DNA of 62,502 nucleotides from Arthrobacter sp. H-02-3 (GTDB taxonomy: Bacteria; Actinomycetota; Actinomycetes; Actinomycetales; Micrococcaceae): assembly GCF_003097355.1 (NCBI RefSeq), contig NZ_PYUI01000026.1, forward strand, positions 1 to 62,502, in the 5' to 3' direction. Of the stretch, positions 33,831 through 41,870 are shown one piece after another (positions within the stretch are counted from its first letter, which is position 1; each line of letters begins with the position of its first letter). The notes under the pieces were generated by a model. It saw only the letters and a program-made list of their open reading frames with translations. It was not told the origin of the DNA and did no database searches. The translations under genes and the position numbers were made by a program.

Positions 33831-34307
33831 CTACGCGTTCCGGGCGTCGGCGCCAGGCGTTTGTTCCGGTCCGCTGCCCGCGGGATGGGCCGCTTCCCAT
33901 TCAGCCTGTTCGCGTTCCCGCTGGGCCGCCTCCCGGTCAATCCGGATGCCGGTGCGGATGCCGTACCACCAGGACACGGCGAAGAGGGCGCCGACGAGGT
34001 ACATGGCAGGCTCCACGAGGCCCCCCAGGATGAGCACCAGCTGCAGGATCCAGCCCAGGGCCACTCCCCACGGTTTCGAGAGGACCGCGCAGGTCAGGAC
34101 GAACACGAGGCACAGCCCGATCCCCACCGAGAAGACCAGAGCCGGCGGGAACTCGTTCCGGTGGAGCCCAAAGACGGCCAGCGTCCCGAACAGCACCACA
34201 AACGCTTCCAGCAGCAGGACCGCGGAGGCGAACATGACCTTGGTGGAACGCCGCTTTTTGGGCATGCCCGGGCGCCATTCGCGCTGGGCTTTGGTGAGTT
34301 TGGCCAT
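33831..34307 (-). CDS. DUF4233 family membrane protein
   Basis: A 158-aa protein with about four transmembrane segments (ASAVLLLEAFVVLFGTLAVF near 27-46 and WILQLVLILGGLVEPAMYLV near 86-105), a basic N-terminus and an acidic C-terminal tail. The family is found in actinobacteria between folC and ndk, as here, and its function is not known. It starts 3 nt after the folC stop. Confidence 0.85.
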   Translation of the reverse strand: MAKLTKAQREWRPGMPKKRRSTKVMFASAVLLLEAFVVLFGTLAVFGLHRNEFPPALVFSVGIGLCLVFVLTCAVLSKPWGVALGWILQLVLILGGLVEPAMYLVGALFAVSWWYGIRTGIRIDREAAQREREQAEWEAAHPAGSGPEQTPGADARNA

Positions 34308-34310
34308 CGC

Positions 34311-35669
34311 TTAAGCGTCCGCCTTTCCGAGCAGGATCCGGGCATCGGCAACAAGCGTGATGGACCCGGTGACCAGGACGCCGCCGGCGAGTTCGTCGTC
34401 GGCTTCGGCGCGTTCCACGGCCCATTCCAGGGCGTCGTCGAGCTTCGCGGCGACATGGATGTTGTCCTCGCCAAAGCCCAGATCCATCGCGATCTCGGCA
34501 AGGTCCTCGGCCGGGACGGCCCGGGGCGAGTTGGACTCGGTGAAGCAGTATTCGGTGGCGAGCCCGCCCAGGGATTCCTTGAGCTGGCGGAGGATCTCCT
34601 CGGCATCCTTTTCCCGCAGGACGCCGACCACCACCACGAGCTTGGTGAAGTTGAAGGCCTCGTGGATGGCCTCGGCGGAGACCCGGATGCCTTCCGGGTT
34701 GTGAGCCGCGTCCACGATGATGGTCGGCGCGGTGCGGACCACCTCGAGCCGGCCCGGGGAGGTGACGGAGGCGAAGGCCTCCTGCAGGATCTCGGCGTCG
34801 ATCGCCTTTTCCGCGCCGAAGAACGCTTCCAGCGCGGCGATCGCGACGGCGGCGTTCTCGGCCTGGTGTGCGCCGTGCAGCGGCACCAGCAGGTCCTCAT
34901 AACGGCCGGCGATGCCCTGGATGGTGACCATCTGGCCGCCGACCGCGACAGTGCGGGATTCGACGCCGAACTCCACGCCCTCGAAGCGGAACGGCACGTT
35001 GACTTCCTTGGCCTTTTCCAGCAGGACCTGGGCCGCGTCGACCGGCTGCGCCGCGCTGATGAGGAAGCCGCCGGGCTTGATGATGCCGGCTTTCTCGTAG
35101 GCGATGTCCCCGGTGGTGTCGCCGAGCAGCTCCGTGTGGTCCAGGGAGATCGGGGTGACCACGGACACCTGGCCGTCGCCGACGTTCGTGGCGTCGGTGA
35201 TGCCGCCCAGACCCACCTCGATCACGGCGACGTTGACCGGCTGGTCCGCGAAGACCGCGAAGCCCAGGATGGTCAGGCACTCGAAGTACGTCAGCCGGGG
35301 CTGGCCCTCGGCCTCGAGTTCGCTGTCCACGATCTGCAGGTAGGGGCGGATCTCGTCCCAGATCCGGACGAAGGTCTCATCCGGCACCGGGGCGCCGTCG
35401 ATGCTGATCCGTTCTGTGACCTTGGACAGGTGCGGGCTCGTGTAGCGGCCGGTGCTCAGGCCGTGGGCCCGCAGGCCGGCTTCGATCATCCGGGCCGTGG
35501 AGGTCTTGCCGTTGGTGCCCGTGACGTGGATGATCGGGAAGGCCTTGTTCGGCTCCCCCAGGATCTCCATGGCACGGTACAACGGGGCGAGCCGCGGCTC
35601 CATCTTGTTTTCCGGCGCCCGGCCCAGGAGCTCGGCGTACACGCTTTCTACGGAGAATTCGTCGGTCAT
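34311..35669 (-). CDS. folC: Folylpolyglutamate synthase / dihydrofolate synthase
   Basis: Adds glutamate to dihydropteroate and tetrahydrofolates, retaining folate in the cell. The 452-aa protein is of the Mur-ligase type: ATP loop HVTGTNGKTSTARMIE (~48-63), AVIEVGLGGITDATNV (~135-150), and VDAAHNPEGI in the C-terminal half. It lies 3 nt after the ileS stop and 3 nt before the DUF4233 gene, so it shares the ileS transcript and probably its T-box control. Confidence 0.96.
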   Translation of the reverse strand: MTDEFSVESVYAELLGRAPENKMEPRLAPLYRAMEILGEPNKAFPIIHVTGTNGKTSTARMIEAGLRAHGLSTGRYTSPHLSKVTERISIDGAPVPDETFVRIWDEIRPYLQIVDSELEAEGQPRLTYFECLTILGFAVFADQPVNVAVIEVGLGGITDATNVGDGQVSVVTPISLDHTELLGDTTGDIAYEKAGIIKPGGFLISAAQPVDAAQVLLEKAKEVNVPFRFEGVEFGVESRTVAVGGQMVTIQGIAGRYEDLLVPLHGAHQAENAAVAIAALEAFFGAEKAIDAEILQEAFASVTSPGRLEVVRTAPTIIVDAAHNPEGIRVSAEAIHEAFNFTKLVVVVGVLREKDAEEILRQLKESLGGLATEYCFTESNSPRAVPAEDLAEIAMDLGFGEDNIHVAAKLDDALEWAVERAEADDELAGGVLVTGSITLVADARILLGKADA

Positions 35670-35672
35670 GGC

Positions 35673-38600
35673 TTAGGCCCCTACTTCTGCAGCGGTCTTG
35701 GCAACACTGACCTGCGGTTCTTTGACGTCGGCCGGGACGGTGTCCAGCCGGACCGTCAGGGTTTCGGTGGTGACGAGGGCCGCGTTGGCCAGGAGGGCAT
35801 CGATGATGTCCTGCTTGGCGGTGACGGTGGTGTGGATGCGGTCGCTGACGTTGAGCCCGGCGTCCTTGCGGGCCTGCTGGATGGCGCGGACCATGTCGCG
35901 GGCCGCACCTTCGGCTTCCAGTTCGGGGGTGACTTCGGTGTTGAGGACCACGAAACCTCCGCCGGGCAGCACGGCCGCTGCGCGGGATCCCTCGCCTTCG
36001 GCGGCCTCGGCCACGACGGTTTCCAGGGTGTATTCCTGCGGCTCGAGCTCGAGCCCGCCGGCGGTGACCACACCTTCGTCGCTGACCGACCAGTCGCCGG
36101 ACTTGGAGCCCTTGATGGCCTGCTGGACGTTCTTGCCCAGGCGCGGGCCCGCGGCGCGGGCGTTCACCACGAGCTTCTGCTCGATGCCGAACTCCTCCGG
36201 GGAGGCGTTCTCGGCATCGAGCAAGCGGACCGAGCGCAGGTTCAGTTCATCGGCGACGACGGCGGCGAAGCCTTCCAGCGCGTCCGCGCCGGGTGCCACG
36301 ACGGTAAGTTCCTGCAGCGGCAGCCGCACGCGGAGGTTCGCGGCCTTGCGCAGCGAGGAGCCGGTGGAGCAGATCTGCTGGACACGGTCCATCGCCTCGA
36401 CGAGGTCGGCGTCGGCCGGGAACAGGTCGGCGTCCGGCCAGTCGGCCAGGTGCACGGAGCGGCCGCCGGTGAGGCCGCGCCAGATTTCCTCGGTGACCAG
36501 CGGCAGGAGCGAGGCCGCGACCCGGCAGACCGTTTCCAGCGCCGTGTAGAGCGCGTCGAAGGCGTCGACGTTCTCGTCGAAGAAGCGCTGGCGGCTGCGG
36601 CGGACGTACCAGTTGGTGAGCATGTCCAGGTAGCCGCGCAGTTCGTCGCAGGCGCCGGAGATGTCGTAGTTGTCCAGCTGGGCGGTCATGTTCCGGACGA
36701 GGTCCCCGGTGTTGGCCATCAGGTACTGGTCCAGGGTGTCGGCGTAGCCGTCGTAGCGGAGCTTCGCGTCGTAGCCTGAGCCGCCGGCAGAGGCGTTCGT
36801 GTACAGCGTGAAGAAGCTGTACACGTTCCACAGCGGCAGGATGACCTGGCGGACGCCGTCGCGGATGCCCTGCTCGGTGACCACAAGGTTGCCGCCGCGC
36901 AGGATCGGGCTGGACATCAGGAACCAGCGCATGGCGTCGGAGCCGTCGCGGTCCAGGACCTCGGAGACGTCCGGGTAGTTGCGCAGGCTCTTGGACATCT
37001 TCTGCCCGTCGGAACCCAGGACGATGCCGTGGCTGATGACGTTGCGGAAGGCCGGCCGGTCGAACAGCGCGGTCGAGAGGATGTGGAGCATGTAAAACCA
37101 GCCGCGGGTCTGGCCGATGTACTCGACGATGAAGTCCGCCGGATTGTGGGTGTCGAACCATTCCTCGTTCTGGAACGGGTAGTGGACCTGGCCGTAGGGC
37201 ATAGAGCCGGAGTCGAACCAGACGTCCAGGACGTCCTCGACACGGCGCATGACGGACTGGCCTTCCTCCGGGGTGCGGGGGTCGTCCGGGTTCGGGCGCG
37301 TGAGGTCGTCGATGAACGGCCGGTGCAGGTCCACCTGGCCGTCATTGTTCAGCGGCAGGCGGCCGAAGTCGGCCTCGATCTCTGCGAGCGAGCCGTAGAC
37401 GTCGGTGCGCGGGTAGTCCGGGTCGGTGGACTGCCACACCGGGATGGGGCTGCCCCAGTAGCGGTTGCGGCTGATGGACCAGTCGCGGGCGTTGGCGAGC
37501 CACTTGCCGAACTGGCCGTCCTTGACGTTGCCCGGGATCCAGTTGATCTCCTGGTTGAGCTCGGACATGCGGTCCTTGAACTTGGTGACCTCGACGTACC
37601 AGGAGGACACGGCGCGGTAGATCAGCGGGTTGCGGCAGCGCCAGCAGTGCGGGTAGCTGTGCTCGTAGCTGGCCTGGCGGACCAGGCGGCCCTGGGCGCG
37701 GAGCACCTGGGTGATGGGCTTGTTGGCCTCGAACACCTGCAGCCCGGCGATTTCGGCGAGGTCGCCGTGGCCGAAGAGCGGCAGGAACTTGGCGCCCTCG
37801 TCGACCGACAGGACGACGGGGATGCCGGCCTCTTCGCAGACCTTCTGGTCGTCTTCACCATAGGCGGGAGCCTGGTGGACGATGCCGGTGCCGTCGGTGG
37901 TGGTGACGTAGTCGGCCACGAGGAAGCGCCAGGCGTTCTCGGTGCCGTACTTCTCGGCATCGTGGAAGTAGTCCCAGAGCGGCGCGTACGTCAGCCCTTC
38001 GAGCTCGGCGCCGGTGTGGCGGGAGGTGACGGCGGCCTCGGCGGCAGCCACGCCCTCGGCGCCGTCGCCGTAGCCGAGGTCCTTGGCGTAGGCGCCCAGG
38101 AGGTCCGCGGCGAGCAGGAAGCTGCCCGTCACGGGGGCTTCGGCCGCGGCGGCCTTGATCCCGTGCGGGCCGGCCGGCAGCACCACATAGCTGATGGCGG
38201 GCCCGACGGCGAGCGCCAGGTTGGTGGGCAGCGTCCAGGGGGTGGTGGTCCAGGCGAGCGCCTGCACGCCGGCGAGCTGCCTGGACAGCTCCGACTCCCC
38301 TGCCGTGATGGGGAAGGTGACCGTGACGGTCTGGTCCTGGCGGTTCTTGTAGACGTCGTCGTCCATGCGCAGTTCATGGTTGGACAGGGGCGTCTCGTCC
38401 TTCCAGCAGTACGGCAGCACGCGGTAGCCGTTGTAGGTCAGGCCCTTCTCATGCAGCTGCTTGAAGGCCCAGAGCACGGACTCCATGTATTCGACGTTGA
38501 GCGTCTTGTAGTCGTTCTCGAAGTCCACCCAGCGCGCCTGGCGGGTGACGTAGCTCTTCCACTCGTCGGCGTACTTCATGACGGAGGCACGGCAGGCGTC

Positions 38601-39020
38601 GTTGAACTTGTCGATGCCCATGGCCTCGATCTGGGTCTTGTCCGTCATGCCCAGCTGCTTCATCGCTTCCAGCTCGGCGGGCAGGCCGTGCGTGTCCCAG
38701 CCGAAGCGGCGTTCCACGCGGCGGCCGCGCTGGGTCTGGTAGCGGCCTACGAGGTCCTTGGCGTAGCCAGTCAGGAGGTGGCCGTAGTGCGGCAGGCCGT
38801 TGGCGAAGGGCGGGCCGTCGTAGAAGACGAATTCATTGCTGCCGTCTTGCCCGGCGTCGCGCTGGTCGATGCTGGCCTGGAAAGTGCCGTCCCGGTCCCA
38901 GTACTTGAGGATGCGCTCTTCGATCTCCGGGAACTTCACAGAGGCGGACACGCCTGCGGCGTTGGAAGCTGAGGTGGTGGAACCGGCGGGTGCGGCTGAG
39001 GCCTTGGGGTAATGGGTCAT
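35673..39020 (-). CDS. ileS: Isoleucyl-tRNA synthetase (long, eukaryote-like class)
   Basis: Charges tRNA-Ile. The 1115-aa protein belongs to the long IleS class that resembles eukaryotic cytosolic enzymes; some members tolerate mupirocin (established for the class, not shown here). HIGH-type motif PHYGH near 79, KMSKS near 674-678, and a large editing domain between them. ATG 39020 (MTHYPKASAAPAG) has AGGA 7 nt upstream; an upstream in-frame start would overlap the T-box region. First gene of an operon with folC, DUF4233 and ndk. Confidence 0.96.
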   Translation of the reverse strand: MTHYPKASAAPAGSTTSASNAAGVSASVKFPEIEERILKYWDRDGTFQASIDQRDAGQDGSNEFVFYDGPPFANGLPHYGHLLTGYAKDLVGRYQTQRGRRVERRFGWDTHGLPAELEAMKQLGMTDKTQIEAMGIDKFNDACRASVMKYADEWKSYVTRQARWVDFENDYKTLNVEYMESVLWAFKQLHEKGLTYNGYRVLPYCWKDETPLSNHELRMDDDVYKNRQDQTVTVTFPITAGESELSRQLAGVQALAWTTTPWTLPTNLALAVGPAISYVVLPAGPHGIKAAAAEAPVTGSFLLAADLLGAYAKDLGYGDGAEGVAAAEAAVTSRHTGAELEGLTYAPLWDYFHDAEKYGTENAWRFLVADYVTTTDGTGIVHQAPAYGEDDQKVCEEAGIPVVLSVDEGAKFLPLFGHGDLAEIAGLQVFEANKPITQVLRAQGRLVRQASYEHSYPHCWRCRNPLIYRAVSSWYVEVTKFKDRMSELNQEINWIPGNVKDGQFGKWLANARDWSISRNRYWGSPIPVWQSTDPDYPRTDVYGSLAEIEADFGRLPLNNDGQVDLHRPFIDDLTRPNPDDPRTPEEGQSVMRRVEDVLDVWFDSGSMPYGQVHYPFQNEEWFDTHNPADFIVEYIGQTRGWFYMLHILSTALFDRPAFRNVISHGIVLGSDGQKMSKSLRNYPDVSEVLDRDGSDAMRWFLMSSPILRGGNLVVTEQGIRDGVRQVILPLWNVYSFFTLYTNASAGGSGYDAKLRYDGYADTLDQYLMANTGDLVRNMTAQLDNYDISGACDELRGYLDMLTNWYVRRSRQRFFDENVDAFDALYTALETVCRVAASLLPLVTEEIWRGLTGGRSVHLADWPDADLFPADADLVEAMDRVQQICSTGSSLRKAANLRVRLPLQELTVVAPGADALEGFAAVVADELNLRSVRLLDAENASPEEFGIEQKLVVNARAAGPRLGKNVQQAIKGSKSGDWSVSDEGVVTAGGLELEPQEYTLETVVAEAAEGEGSRAAAVLPGGGFVVLNTEVTPELEAEGAARDMVRAIQQARKDAGLNVSDRIHTTVTAKQDIIDALLANAALVTTETLTVRLDTVPADVKEPQVSVAKTAAEVGA

Positions 39021-39059
39021 CTCGACATCCTGGGTTGAGCGGCGAACACATGTATTCAT

Positions 39060-39299
39060 TCAGGATGCGAGGACGGCTCCTGCACTGTCTTTCGACAACA
39101 CCGGCACCGCGGTACCACCTCACTTACCGCCACCGGGCCCGCACCCTTTCGGGAAAGGGGCTGCGCCGGCGTCGGCCGCTCATTACTGCTGTGACGGGCT
39201 TACCCGTCCGGTTCTACTGGCCCTGCACGCGCTGCCGCGACTACGTCGCCACCGCACGCGGGGGTGTTCTTCCGGAAGCTCACCGGTGATGGCCGGGTC
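39060..39299 (-). ncRNA. ileS T-box leader
   Basis: On the minus strand the T-box core GGTGGTACCGCGG occupies 39119-39107; its UGGU fits pairing with the uncharged tRNA-Ile end (discriminator A). Upstream stems are visible, including CCGG-tgagctt-CCGG close to a candidate AUC specifier at 39290-39288. No intrinsic terminator lies between the core and ileS, so this is probably the translational type seen in actinobacterial ileS leaders. Exact ends are approximate. Confidence 0.88.
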
Positions 39300-39465
39300 A
39301 AAGCTGCTACGTCGATGTTACTGCAAATCATGGCCCCAAATGGAGCGACCGGCCATGACCGGCAGTGACACCGCCCGGCAAACGTGCCCTCAGGGGCGAC
39401 GCGAACGGCCGGACTGCTTAGACTCTTGCCATGACCGACCCCCGGCCGCCTCGGGCCGACCCGTG

Positions 39466-40545
39466 ATGAGCCGCCGCGCGAGCCGCCGCTGGCAAGTGTC
39501 CTCGGCCCTGTGCGCCGCGCCCGTCGCCGTGGTGTCCCTTTTTCGGGCGGTCCCGGCGCCGTGGCCGTCCCCGGTGGTGCAGCTCGTGGCCTTCACGCCC
39601 TGGTTCGCGCTTCCGGCCGGGGCAGCCTTCCTGCTGGCGCTGCCGGCACGGCGCCCCTGGGCCGTGCTCCCGGCCGGCGCCCTGCTGGCCCTTCAGCTTC
39701 TGTGGCTGTTCCCGCCGGACCGGGTGGCGGACCGGCTCCTGGCTGCGCAGGCTGATCCACTGCAAGGCGGGCAGCAGGGCGCAGAGCACGAAGCGGGCAC
39801 GGGACAGCCGCCCGCCACCGAACTGAAGGTCATGACATTCAATGCGTGGAAGGGCCAGGCGGACGCCGCGGAGGTGGTGCGGCTGGTGCGTGAGAACGGC
39901 GTCGAGCTGCTTGCCGTCCAGGAACTCTCGCCCGCCCTGGAAAGACGGCTGGATGCCGAGGGGCTGGGCACGCTGCTTCCGCACCGGATCAGCCGGGCGG
40001 TCGAGGGCGCGGGAGGAGGCGGCGTGTACTCCTCCCGCCCGATCGCTCCGTTGGACTCCGTGGACGGTTCCGCTTTCCATATGCCCACCGTGCGGGTGGA
40101 CCTTGGCCCGGCTCCGGCCGGGGACCCCAACGGACGGCCGGTCTCCCTCGACGTGACCAATGTGCACACCAAGGCTCCGGTGTGGGGCCGGGCCGGGCAG
40201 TGGCGGAGCGAACTCGCGGCTCTGGGGCGCGTCGCGGTCCGTCCGGGCAACGTGCTGCTGCTCGGCGACTTCAATGCCACCCTGGACCACGCCGAGTTCC
40301 GCCGGATGCTGGCGGGCGGCGAAAGCGGGGCCGGCCCCGGCGGCCCCCTCGTCGACGCCGGGGCCGCGGCCCTGGCCCGTCTGATTCCGACCTGGCCGCA
40401 GGCCGGACCGCCCCTGCCGGGCGTGGTGATCGACCACGTCGTGACCAGCCCGCAGGTGCGCAGTTACGGCTATTCCGTGCTGCCCGTGGCCGGCTCGGAC
40501 CATGCAGCAGTACTGGCCACACTGAGAGTCCCCGCCGGCGGCTGA
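39466..40545 (+). CDS. Endonuclease/exonuclease/phosphatase family membrane protein
   Basis: A ~359-aa protein. The N-terminal ~95 residues form two to three membrane segments (VVQLVAFTPWFALPAGAAFL, WAVLPAGALLALQLLWLF), and the C-terminal EEP domain shows LKVMTFNAWKG, AVQELSPALE, LLLGDFNATLDHAEFR and GSDHAAVLATL. It is a likely membrane-tethered phosphodiesterase with its catalytic domain outside. ATG 39466 is chosen; no good ribosome-binding site is seen. An 11-codon frame from ATG 39431 ends in TGATG, overlapping this start, and may couple its translation. Confidence 0.82.
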   Translation: MSRRASRRWQVSSALCAAPVAVVSLFRAVPAPWPSPVVQLVAFTPWFALPAGAAFLLALPARRPWAVLPAGALLALQLLWLFPPDRVADRLLAAQADPLQGGQQGAEHEAGTGQPPATELKVMTFNAWKGQADAAEVVRLVRENGVELLAVQELSPALERRLDAEGLGTLLPHRISRAVEGAGGGGVYSSRPIAPLDSVDGSAFHMPTVRVDLGPAPAGDPNGRPVSLDVTNVHTKAPVWGRAGQWRSELAALGRVAVRPGNVLLLGDFNATLDHAEFRRMLAGGESGAGPGGPLVDAGAAALARLIPTWPQAGPPLPGVVIDHVVTSPQVRSYGYSVLPVAGSDHAAVLATLRVPAGG

Positions 40546-40561
40546 CCGCAGCACCGCCGGT

Positions 40562-40583
40562 GCCCGGGCCGGACTGCCCGGGC
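40562..40583. terminator. Hairpin between the EEP gene and the SDR gene
   Basis: Inverted repeat GCCCGGGC/GCCCGGGC (40562-40569 with 40576-40583), 6-nt loop, between convergent genes. No T-tract. Confidence 0.6.
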
Positions 40584-40614
40584 AGCGCAGGCGCCCCGCA
40601 GCCCGGTGTCCTTC

Positions 40615-41403
40615 TCAGGCCTTGCGGATCACCTTGAAGTTGGAGGCCTGGGCTACCGGGCGGATCACGATCTCGTCCAGGTTGACGTGGTGCGGGACGG
40701 AGACGGCGTAGCGGACCACGTCCGCAACGTCTTCGGCGGAGAGAGGCTTCTCGACCCCGGCGTAGACCTTGGCGGCCGCGTCCTGGTCGCCGAGGCGGTT
40801 CAGTGCGAACTCTTCGGTGTAGACCATGCCGGGGGCCACCTCGATCACGCGAACGTTGTGCTCGGCCTCTTCGAGCCGCAGGGCGCCGGTCAGGGCGTGC
40901 TGGGCGAACTTGGCCGCGTTGTAGCCGCCGCCGCCCTCGTATGCCGCGTATCCGGCGGTCGAGGTCAGGTTCAGCACGGTGCCTTCGCCGCAGGCCCGCA
41001 GCATGGGCAGGAACGCACGGATCAGCTTCATACTGCCCAGCACGTTGACCTGGTACATCCATTCCCAGTCCCCGGTCTTGGCCTCGGCGACTTTGTCGGC
41101 GCCGCGGGCCCCGCCCGCGATGTTGACCAGGGTGTCGATGCCGCCGGCCCGGGTCACCTCGTCGAGGAGCCGGGCGACGTCGGCGTCGTCGGTCACGTCG
41201 GCCGGAAGCGCGACGGCGCCGGTCTCGGCAGCGAGCGCTTCGAGCCGGTCCGCGCGGCGGGCGACCGCGTACACGGTCCAGCCTTCCTTGCGGAGCGCCC
41301 GCACGGTGGCTTCGCCGATCCCGGTGCTGGCGCCGGTGACCACGGCTGCCTTGGCCGCTGCTGCCGGGGCTACTTTTGCGTTGTTGTCGATTCCCTCAGT
41401 CAT
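40615..41403 (-). CDS. Short-chain dehydrogenase/reductase
   Basis: A 262-aa classical SDR, NAD(P)-dependent alcohol/ketone oxidoreductase of unknown substrate. Cofactor motif VVTGASTGIGEATV (~21-34), DVTDDADVARLL, the VNIAGGA structural motif, catalytic Ser in LNLTSTAGYAAY and the YNAAK catalytic pair. The length and LNRLGDQDAAAKVYAGVEKP segment resemble YdfG-like serine/3-hydroxy acid dehydrogenases. Same strand as the DUF488 gene upstream. Confidence 0.92.
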   Translation of the reverse strand: MTEGIDNNAKVAPAAAAKAAVVTGASTGIGEATVRALRKEGWTVYAVARRADRLEALAAETGAVALPADVTDDADVARLLDEVTRAGGIDTLVNIAGGARGADKVAEAKTGDWEWMYQVNVLGSMKLIRAFLPMLRACGEGTVLNLTSTAGYAAYEGGGGYNAAKFAQHALTGALRLEEAEHNVRVIEVAPGMVYTEEFALNRLGDQDAAAKVYAGVEKPLSAEDVADVVRYAVSVPHHVNLDEIVIRPVAQASNFKVIRKA

Positions 41404-41430
41404 GGCACCACCCTAACGGCAATGCCGGGC

Positions 41431-41820
41431 TCAGTTCCCGCTGTGGCCGCCGTGCTGCAGGAACTCCTTGAGCACCCGGGCGTGGTTGGTCTCCGGGTCC
41501 CGCGCCCCGAACAGGAGCGTCACTTTCCCGTGTTCCGCCGCCAGGGCGTACAGCGTCTGCACGGCCGGGTTGGTTTCGAGCTCGGCCTCGTAGGCCGCCC
41601 GGAACGCCGCAAACCGTTCCTGCATATGCCCGAATTCCGTGCGCAGCGGCGGGGAGGGCGCCACGTCCTTGAGCCAGAGGTCCAACCGGGCCCGTTCCTT
41701 GCTGACGCCCCGCGGCCAGAGCCGGTCCACCAAAACCCGGCATCCGTCGTCGTCCGCGGGGGCGTCATAGACGCGCTTGATCACGAAGTTTCCGGCACCG
41801 CTTTCCGGAGAATTGTCCAT
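41431..41820 (-). CDS. DUF488 family protein
   Basis: A 129-aa protein of the DUF488 (YeaO-like) family: FVIKRVYDAPADDDGCRVLV at the N-terminus, DRLWPRGVSKERARLDLWLK, and VTLLFGARDPETNHARVL near the C-terminus. Function is not established. It diverges from valS across ~50 nt and precedes the SDR gene on the minus strand by ~27 nt, so the two may be co-transcribed. Confidence 0.9.
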   Translation of the reverse strand: MDNSPESGAGNFVIKRVYDAPADDDGCRVLVDRLWPRGVSKERARLDLWLKDVAPSPPLRTEFGHMQERFAAFRAAYEAELETNPAVQTLYALAAEHGKVTLLFGARDPETNHARVLKEFLQHGGHSGN

Positions 41821-41870
41821 TTGCGCATGCTACTGCAGGTCGGCGCTGCGGGCCGTGGAAGAATTGACCC

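Noticed and set aside
33690..36779. A ~1000-codon open frame on the plus strand opposite folC and ileS
   Set aside because: It is an antisense shadow of well-identified genes, with no domain and no ribosome-binding site.
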